NCBI GenBank assembly: GCA_963734685.1
Contig: CAVTIC010000001.1
Location: 1,054,001-1,118,000, forward strand
Direction of reading: 5' to 3'
DNA from: JAOUEA01 sp963734685
Lineage (GTDB): Bacteria; Actinomycetota; UBA4738; HRBIN12
Length of the DNA stretch: 64,000 bases
Made by a program: the position numbers and the translations under genes. A model generated the notes under the pieces. It saw only the letters and a list, made by a program, of their open reading frames with translations, was not told the origin of the DNA and did no database searches. This document shows positions 58,321-64,000 of the stretch, piece by piece; position 1 is the first letter of the stretch; the number at the start of each line of letters is the position of its first letter.

Positions 58321-60456
58321 CTACGAGGCCTCGTGCAGCGCCGAGCCTCGTGAGGCGGCCAGCTCGTCGAGCGGCAGTGACGCGATGATCGACGTGCCCC
58401 GCCCCGGCGAGGAACGCACGACGAGCGAGCCGCTCGCGAGCTCGACCCGTTCCCGCATCGAGGCGAGCCCGACGCGACCGTCCCGCAGGAAGTCGCGCGC
58501 GAGTGCCGCGTCGAACCCCTGCCCGTCGTCCTCGACCTCGACACGCAGCTGCGAGTCGTTCGCCTCGACGATCACGCCGACGTGCGTCGCCTCCGAGTGC
58601 TTGGCGACGTTCGACAGCGCCTCCTGCACCACCCGGTAAGCGAGCGTCTCGAGGTCCTCGGGCAGCGGCACGTCGACCCGCCCGGAGAAGTCGGTGTCGA
58701 CGCCTTGGTCGGCACCGAACCGCACCAGCGTCTCGCGCAGGGCCGCGAGCAGGCCGCGTTCCTCGAGCACGGGTGGACGCAGCCCCGACATCAACCGGCG
58801 CAGGGCGTCGGCTTCTCCTGCGAGCTCCTCGCGGATCTTCGTGAGCACCTCGACGCCCTGGTCCACGTCGCCGGCCCTGATCATGAGCAGCGCGGCCTCG
58901 AGCGAGAGTGACGCGGCCGAGACGCCTTGGACCGGCCCGTCGTGCAGGTCGCGAGCGATGCGGTTGCGTTCGCCCTCGATCGCGGCGTTCGTGCGCCGCA
59001 TCAAGCGGCTGCGGTCCTCGTCGCGGTCCTGCAGGAACTGGAACAGCGACCGGATCGTCTGGTCGGCGACCCGGGCCGCGGTCACGTCGCGCACGAGCAG
59101 CAGGGTGCGCGGCGGCCTGGTGGGCACGGCCGAGGATCGCGACTCCAGGTGTAGCACCTGTCCGTCGGTGCGGGAGATCTGCGATTGCCCGCCCTGAGGC
59201 AGCAGGGCGAAGGCTTGGTCGGCGCCGACGACCACCGAGGCCAGAGCCGTCCACGGCTGGTCCTCGATCGACCCACGGGGCAGGGTGATCATCGATGCGA
59301 AGGCCTCGTTCGCTCGCAGCACGACCCCTCGTTCGTCGAGTTCCACGACACCGTCGACCGCTGTCTCGAACACGAGCCGAAGGTGCTCCTCGGACTGGCG
59401 GAGCGTCTCGTTCGCCTCTCGGACGCGCTCGAGCGCCTCGTCGGTCTCCTGCAGGGCGCGCTCCTTCTGCTCCAGCGCGTCGCGCGCCTCCCGATACGCC
59501 GCCGTGCTCGCGCTCTGGTTCGACAGGATCCGGGCCGCGATGCCGAGACCGAGGAGCAGGATGATGGCGGTGGACTGCTCACCATCGAGCCCGCGCTCGT
59601 CGTCGACGATCGCCACGGCCGCGAGCGCCGCGCAGGCCGTCACGACTGAGAAGCTGGTGAGTACCGGCCGGGCCCAGCGCCGGGGGGCGACGTGCGAGTC
59701 GGCCCCGTCCCCGATGTCGCCGTCGAGCAACGCCCAGGCGGCGAACGCGAGCGGTGCCAGCAGGAACGGCAGCGCGATCGATGGCATCGTGCTGTCGAAC
59801 AGGCCCCTGGTCCAGTTCCACCCGAAGGTCGCGGTCGCCGCGGCCGTGCCCGCGAAGATACCGAACAACACGAGATGGCGACGCGACGGCGCCCACAGCA
59901 GGAGCGCGCCGAATGCGGCGAGCTGGGTCGCCGTGAGCACGCTGAAGATCGCGGCCGTCATCGAGGCCTCGGGCGAGGCGTCGAAGGGCCGAACCACCAT
60001 GTACATCAGCGCGGTCACCGACGCGACGATCAGGAACACGTCGGTGCCGATCTCCAGGCCGTCGCGCTCGTCGAAGTGGTCGCGGAACTCGGCTCGCGCG
60101 AACAGCATGATCGGCGCGAGGAACAAGGCGAATGCGAGGTCGATCACCGGGGGCTCGAAGCTGCCGGTCCCCCGCACGTCGGGGACGAGCAGGAAGACCC
60201 CGTTGAGCAGTCCGATCATGAACAACGCGTACGCGAGATGTACCGTGCCCCGCCACGCATGACCGAGCCCAACGCCCCGCAGGATCATGCCGCCCGAGAG
60301 CAGGCACACGCCCGCCACCATGGCCTCGGTCGCCTGGGTCTGCTGCTCCGATCTGGCAGGGAAGGCCAGGTAGGTGAGCACCGCGCCGAGCCCGACCACG
60401 GCGAGGAACAGCCCGGTGGCCACGCGGGCGCGTGGACGAACGGCGACGTCGCTCAT
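58321..60456 (-). CDS. Membrane sensor histidine kinase with PAS domain (NarL type)
   Basis: A 711-residue kinase. The N-terminal half has about eight to nine membrane segments (residues 10-300), followed by a coiled-coil linker, a PAS domain (about 360-480), a HisKA_3 domain with the acceptor His in ARDLHDGPVQG, and HATPase_c (N box ALSNVAKHSEAT, G box DDGQGFD). It forms a pair with the response regulator gene upstream on the same strand. The membrane domain resembles MASE-type sensors, but the signal is not known. ATG at 60456 follows the regulator stop by 128 bases. Confidence 0.93.
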   Translation of the reverse strand: MSDVAVRPRARVATGLFLAVVGLGAVLTYLAFPARSEQQTQATEAMVAGVCLLSGGMILRGVGLGHAWRGTVHLAYALFMIGLLNGVFLLVPDVRGTGSFEPPVIDLAFALFLAPIMLFARAEFRDHFDERDGLEIGTDVFLIVASVTALMYMVVRPFDASPEASMTAAIFSVLTATQLAAFGALLLWAPSRRHLVLFGIFAGTAAATATFGWNWTRGLFDSTMPSIALPFLLAPLAFAAWALLDGDIGDGADSHVAPRRWARPVLTSFSVVTACAALAAVAIVDDERGLDGEQSTAIILLLGLGIAARILSNQSASTAAYREARDALEQKERALQETDEALERVREANETLRQSEEHLRLVFETAVDGVVELDERGVVLRANEAFASMITLPRGSIEDQPWTALASVVVGADQAFALLPQGGQSQISRTDGQVLHLESRSSAVPTRPPRTLLLVRDVTAARVADQTIRSLFQFLQDRDEDRSRLMRRTNAAIEGERNRIARDLHDGPVQGVSAASLSLEAALLMIRAGDVDQGVEVLTKIREELAGEADALRRLMSGLRPPVLEERGLLAALRETLVRFGADQGVDTDFSGRVDVPLPEDLETLAYRVVQEALSNVAKHSEATHVGVIVEANDSQLRVEVEDDGQGFDAALARDFLRDGRVGLASMRERVELASGSLVVRSSPGRGTSIIASLPLDELAASRGSALHEAS

Positions 60457-60584
60457 GTGGGAAACATGATGCCCGCTCGGGGCACCTGACTCCATCACCC
60501 GGCTGGGGGTCCTTGGGGACCAGATGGACTAGCCCGGAGAGGGGACGGGCGCTCGGAGCGGCGCCCCGGCGAAGGGCGGTTGCC

Positions 60585-61223
60585 CTACTCGATCAGCCGC
60601 CGGCGCAACGCCTCGGCGACGGCCGCGGTGCGGTCGGAGGCGCCGAGCTTCTCGAAGATGTGTTCGAGGTGGGTCTTCACCGTGTCGGGCGAGATGTAGA
60701 GGCGCTCGGCGATGTCGCGGTTCGTGTGCCCGAACGCGAGCAGCTGCAGCACCTCGATCTCGCGGGCCGTGAGCGTCTCGGCCTTGCGGTCGCGTTCCTT
60801 GGCTGTCGACAGCTCCTCGGCCAGGGCGACCACCAGCTGTGGGTCGATCACCATGTTGCCTCCGGCCACCAGGCGCACCGTCTGGATCAGGTGCTCGGCG
60901 TCGCGGGCCTTCAAGACGTACCCGCGAGCGCCGGAGCGGACGGCTTCTACGACGAACTGGCGGTCGTCGTATGCGGTGAGCATGATCACGCCGATGTCGG
61001 GCCACCTGTCGCGGATCTCCCGCGCGGCCTCGAGGCCGTCCATCTCCGGCATGCGGATGTCGATCAGCGCGATGTCGGGCGTCTCGGTCCCGATCAGGTC
61101 GAGAAGCTCCTTGCCGTCGGCCGCTTCGCCGACCACCTCGATGCCGTCGGCCATGTCGAGGTACCGTCGAAGGCCCTGTCGTACCAGCGAGTGGTCGTCC
61201 GCGATCGCAACCCTGATCGTCAC
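60585..61223 (-). CDS. NarL/FixJ family response regulator
   Basis: A 212-residue two-component regulator. The receiver domain has acidic pocket residues in ADDHS and the phospho-acceptor Asp in IALIDIRMPEMDG (about residue 54), with the conserved K in VLKARD. The C-terminal LuxR-type HTH (LTAREIEVLQLLAFGHTNRDIAERL) binds DNA. It sits directly upstream of its partner kinase gene. GTG 61223 has an AGGAGGGG ribosome site. It could also receive phosphate from the orphan kinase at 6523. Confidence 0.95.
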   Translation of the reverse strand: MTIRVAIADDHSLVRQGLRRYLDMADGIEVVGEAADGKELLDLIGTETPDIALIDIRMPEMDGLEAAREIRDRWPDIGVIMLTAYDDRQFVVEAVRSGARGYVLKARDAEHLIQTVRLVAGGNMVIDPQLVVALAEELSTAKERDRKAETLTAREIEVLQLLAFGHTNRDIAERLYISPDTVKTHLEHIFEKLGASDRTAAVAEALRRRLIE

Positions 61224-61314
61224 GTTCCCCTCCTGAGGGCCCCCCGAGTTCCGCACATCCTAATCGTTCGGCGGCCGACCCGATGCGAAGGCGGTGTCGG
61301 GAGGCCCGCCTGCA

Positions 61315-62490
61315 TCAGAAGACGTCCCACCAGTTCACGAACAACGCCGCCAGCAGCGCGTACGCGCCGGCGGAGACGGCGATCACCGCCGACGCCGGGA
61401 GCCTGCCTCGTGCCACCGCGCGGGCGATCACCCAGAACGCCGGGAACACCACGAGCACGAACCGCGGCATCGACAGCAGCGGCCGCACCGGCCACGGATA
61501 GAACAGAGGCACCGCGAGGCTCGCGAGCGCGTACACCGAGTACCCGGGCCGCAGCCACCGGAGCCCCGCGATCACCGCCACCAACACCACGCCCACGACG
61601 AGCGCGTCGACGAGCCAGTAGCCGCCCAGACTCCACGCGTCGCCGGTCGCGTCGATCAGGGTGCGCCACGGGACGGTCAGCTCGCGCTCCCAATTGCGCT
61701 GCGCCGCCCAGGGCGCCAGCGCGTCGTCGAAGCGCACCCGCCACCACACGAGGTACAAGGCCGGGCCGAGGCCGACCGCGAGCGCCGCGGCGAGACGAGG
61801 CGAGAGCGCCCGGCCGTCCTCGCGCCAGCGGTGCACCGCCTCGACACCGAGCGCGAGGACGAGCACGATGCCGACGCTACGCGTGCTGGCGGCGAGCGCG
61901 CCCGTGAGGGCCGCGACGCCCCATCGGTCGTGGCGCGCGAACCAGAACGTCGAGACCGCGAGCAGCAGGAACATGCTCTCCGAGTAGGGGGCCAGGAGGA
62001 AGAACGCCGTGGGGAAGATGGCCACGAGCAGCACCATGGTCCGCGCCGTCTCCCTCGTCATGCCCTCGAGGCGCGTGAGCCCGTGCAGCATCACGAGCGC
62101 GGCCGCGAAGCAGGCGTTCGAGACGATCAGCGCCGCGCCGAGCGGTCCGATGCCCGGCAGCCACGCGACGAGCTTGATCGCGAGCGGGTACAGCGGGAAG
62201 AACGCCGCGCTCCCGTCGGTCGGGTCGTAGCCCCGCGTTGCGATCGCCAGGAACCAAGCGGCGTCCTGGCGCTCGGCGGCCGTGAACAGCGCCCGCCACC
62301 CGAACTCGACGTGGGCGATCGGCCAGCCCGCGACCGCCGGCAGCCCTTCGCGGGGAGCGATCAGCGCGACCGCGACGAACCCGAGCACCGAGAACGCGAT
62401 GCGCACCCCGAGGTAGGTGATCAGCGAGTCGCGCACGCCGTCGCGCAGGCGCACCTCTGGCTGTGGTGCGTCGGCGACCTCCGTGCTCAC
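61315..62490 (-). CDS. GT-C glycosyltransferase (PIG-V/mannosyltransferase-like)
   Basis: A 391-residue multi-pass membrane protein with about nine membrane segments. An early lumenal acidic motif (ERQDAAWFLAIATRGYD) and later hydrophobic LAPYSESMF match the GT-C mannosyltransferase fold of the PIG-V type. It probably uses a polyprenyl-phosphate sugar donor for a cell-wall lipid or glycoprotein. GTG at 62490 overlaps the stop of the preceding glycosyltransferase gene as GTGA, so the two are coupled. Confidence 0.78.
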   Translation of the reverse strand: MSTEVADAPQPEVRLRDGVRDSLITYLGVRIAFSVLGFVAVALIAPREGLPAVAGWPIAHVEFGWRALFTAAERQDAAWFLAIATRGYDPTDGSAAFFPLYPLAIKLVAWLPGIGPLGAALIVSNACFAAALVMLHGLTRLEGMTRETARTMVLLVAIFPTAFFLLAPYSESMFLLLAVSTFWFARHDRWGVAALTGALAASTRSVGIVLVLALGVEAVHRWREDGRALSPRLAAALAVGLGPALYLVWWRVRFDDALAPWAAQRNWERELTVPWRTLIDATGDAWSLGGYWLVDALVVGVVLVAVIAGLRWLRPGYSVYALASLAVPLFYPWPVRPLLSMPRFVLVVFPAFWVIARAVARGRLPASAVIAVSAGAYALLAALFVNWWDVF

Positions 62491-63722
62491 GCCGGGAGGG
62501 CCTCGGACCCGGTAGCGGTCGGCACGTGCATCGTCCGCCGTTCGATCTCGAGCGGCTCGACTTCCCGACGGATCCAGAGCACGACGCACCAGAGGAGCAC
62601 TGCGGCCCGCAGCAGCAGCATCGCCTCGAACACGTCATGGGAAGCACCCGGCGCTCCCTGCATGCGCCCGAACCAGGAGAACCGGGTCACGAACACGGCC
62701 ACGTCGGCGAGTGAGAACGCCAGGAACGTCCACAGGTGTGGCAGCGCCAGGGCGAACCAGGGCAACAACCAGAGCCCGTATTGGGGCGAGTAGACCTTGT
62801 TCGAGAGCAGGAACAGGACCAGCACCGGTAGCCCCAAGGTCCACCGAGGGAAGTCGGGATGCCGCCGCGCCTTGATCGTCCACACGGCTGCGGTCACCGC
62901 GATGAACGCGAGCATGGAGAGCAGGTTGATCCTGCCGACCGGCAGACAGAAGTCCCGGTTGCGGCAGGCGATGTACCAGAGGCTGTCGTAGTCGGCCGGG
63001 CGGTCGGTGTTGAACCTGAAGAACGTGAACCAAGCGGTCGGCGCGATCACGGCGAAGGGCAGGTTGATCACGAGCCAGGTGCCGACCGCGCTCCACCCCA
63101 GCACGATCGCCCCGTCGGGCTTGCGTTCCCGCAGCCGTTGCACGAGCAGCGGCACGACGAGCAGGGCGGGATAGAGCTTCGTCGCGGCGCCCAGACCGAG
63201 CCAGATGCCGGCGGCCCGGTCGCGGCGCCTGAAGAACGCCAGGAGGCCGGCCGTCGCGAACGCCACGGCGACCAGGTCCCAGTTGATCGTGCCGTACACG
63301 AGCAACGTCGGGGCGAGCGCGAAGTAGAGGGCCCGCGACCCATTCGCGACGTAGAGCATGACCGCCGTCGCGACGGCGAACCCGGTGAGGATCAGCGCGT
63401 TGACCCAGTAGAACGGCGCGTACTCACCACCCGAGATGAAGGCGGCCAGCCGCATCACGTACATCGTGACCACCGGGTACTCGTCGCAGTTCACGTTCTC
63501 CCGGGCTTCACACGGGTCGAGGAACGGCAGCCGCGACCCACGCAGCTGCTCGGTGTCCAGCAGCGGCACCACGTCGCTGTAGCAGAGCAGCCGGTACTGA
63601 GGCAGATCGCTCCACTCCCCAGAGTCGCACGGGCCCTTCGATGCCGCGCCGATGGCCATCGTGCCGACCACGCAGGCCAGCACCACGCCGAGGCCAACGG
63701 TGGCTTTCGCGGCATGGCTCAT
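62487..63722 (-). CDS. GT87/DUF2029-type polyprenyl-sugar glycosyltransferase
   Basis: A 411-residue multi-pass membrane protein. The extracytoplasmic loop after the first segment contains paired cysteines and an acidic motif (ENVNCDEYPVVTMYV), and the helix region GLGAATKLYPALLVVPLL is typical of the GT87 (DUF2029) family, which transfers mannose or arabinose from polyprenyl phosphate. Start ATG 63722. It is first of a two-gene unit with the PIG-V-like enzyme. The ends overlap, as GTGA. Confidence 0.8.
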   Translation of the reverse strand: MSHAAKATVGLGVVLACVVGTMAIGAASKGPCDSGEWSDLPQYRLLCYSDVVPLLDTEQLRGSRLPFLDPCEARENVNCDEYPVVTMYVMRLAAFISGGEYAPFYWVNALILTGFAVATAVMLYVANGSRALYFALAPTLLVYGTINWDLVAVAFATAGLLAFFRRRDRAAGIWLGLGAATKLYPALLVVPLLVQRLRERKPDGAIVLGWSAVGTWLVINLPFAVIAPTAWFTFFRFNTDRPADYDSLWYIACRNRDFCLPVGRINLLSMLAFIAVTAAVWTIKARRHPDFPRWTLGLPVLVLFLLSNKVYSPQYGLWLLPWFALALPHLWTFLAFSLADVAVFVTRFSWFGRMQGAPGASHDVFEAMLLLRAAVLLWCVVLWIRREVEPLEIERRTMHVPTATGSEALPA

Positions 63723-63844
63723 CGGGCCGCATCGTAGCCCTCGTCGAGCGGCGCACGCCGTCACCTCGGGGTGGTTCCAGGCCGCGTTCGGCGACCGTGC
63801 TGCCCGGGTGACCGTATGAGTGTCGACTCGTAGAGTGTCCGGTC

Positions 63845-64000
63845 GTGAGGTACCGAGTGGAACAGCTCGCTGCGAGGTGCGACGTCTCGGTCGATACCGT
63901 GCGCTACTACCAGTCGCGAGGACTGTTGACGGCGCCCGTCCGGGAGGGGCGCGTGGCGTGGTACGGGCCCGAGCATGCCGAGCGCATCGCCGAGATCCGC
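63845..64000 (+). CDS. MerR family transcriptional regulator (3' end cut off)
   Basis: The first 52 residues of a MerR-type regulator: VRYRVEQLAARCDVSVDTVRYYQSRGLL followed by the wing region. The helix-turn-helix and wing are intact, but the ligand-binding half lies outside the window. TAGAGT at 63831-63836 is a possible -10 element, giving a nearly leaderless GTG start. The effector and target genes cannot be determined. Confidence 0.85.
   Translation, partial: MRYRVEQLAARCDVSVDTVRYYQSRGLLTAPVREGRVAWYGPEHAERIAEIR

Overview
The window is high-GC bacterial DNA, densely packed and with many stop/start overlaps (GTGA, ATGA) and several near-leaderless genes. It carries markers typical of Actinomycetota: an Ssd/CpaF/TadB/TadC/Flp/TadE/TadG-like pilus cluster in the order known from Mycobacterium, a DUF5318 protein next to a class A penicillin-binding protein, and a BTAD (SARP-type) regulator. 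I cannot name a genus. A selenocysteine tRNA at 14001-14093 shows that the organism reads UGA as selenocysteine, although no selenoprotein or selABD gene is visible here. Layout: 1-9350 holds the 3' end of a major sigma factor, a PAS-GGDEF diguanylate cyclase, a class V aminotransferase, an acyltransferase/alcohol dehydrogenase pair, an M20 peptidase with a PAS histidine kinase, and an Ppx/GppA phosphatase. 9560-15600 holds an MFS transporter, a GNAT/acyl-CoA synthetase fusion directly behind the selenocysteine tRNA, a PadR regulator with a dyad operator, and a HAD-IB phosphatase. 15592-17450 is accessory: a cluster of strong inverted repeats that may encode a structured RNA, a small conserved protein, and an IS110-family transposase. 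17500-24340 holds a secreted trypsin-like protease, a secreted small protein, a MoaD/BNR-repeat pair, a GyrI-like protein, a methyltransferase and an alkaline-phosphatase-superfamily enzyme. 22624-29106 reads as one envelope-stress operon on the minus strand: ECF sigma factor, membrane anti-sigma fused to an RseB-like domain, two paralogous M15-type peptidases, the phosphatase-superfamily enzyme and the methyltransferase, with a GGGAACC-type ECF promoter in front of the sigma gene. 29200-35500 holds a beta-propeller lipoprotein, a membrane-anchored surface protein, a 1150-residue class III cyclase/AAA/TPR signalling protein and its small neighbour. 35800-42100 is the Tad pilus cluster, split by a divergent SGNH hydrolase. 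At 42110-47150 a 5 kb segment with a BTAD/cyclase/nSTAND/WD40 gene sits between two 96 percent identical direct repeats of the tadG 3' end; the tadG end and the clpP end therefore look like a single junction that was duplicated. 47349-48994 is a ClpP protease divergent from an SRPBCC/ArsR pair, with two copies of the same palindromic operator between them. 49094-50556 is a sulfatase broken by several frameshifts. 50544-64000 holds membrane proteins (DUF4126, PAP2, and a degenerate PAP2 fused to a kinase-like domain), a lipoprotein, DUF983, a cupin, DUF5318, a bifunctional PBP, a NarL-type two-component pair, two GT-C glycosyltransferases and the start of a MerR regulator.
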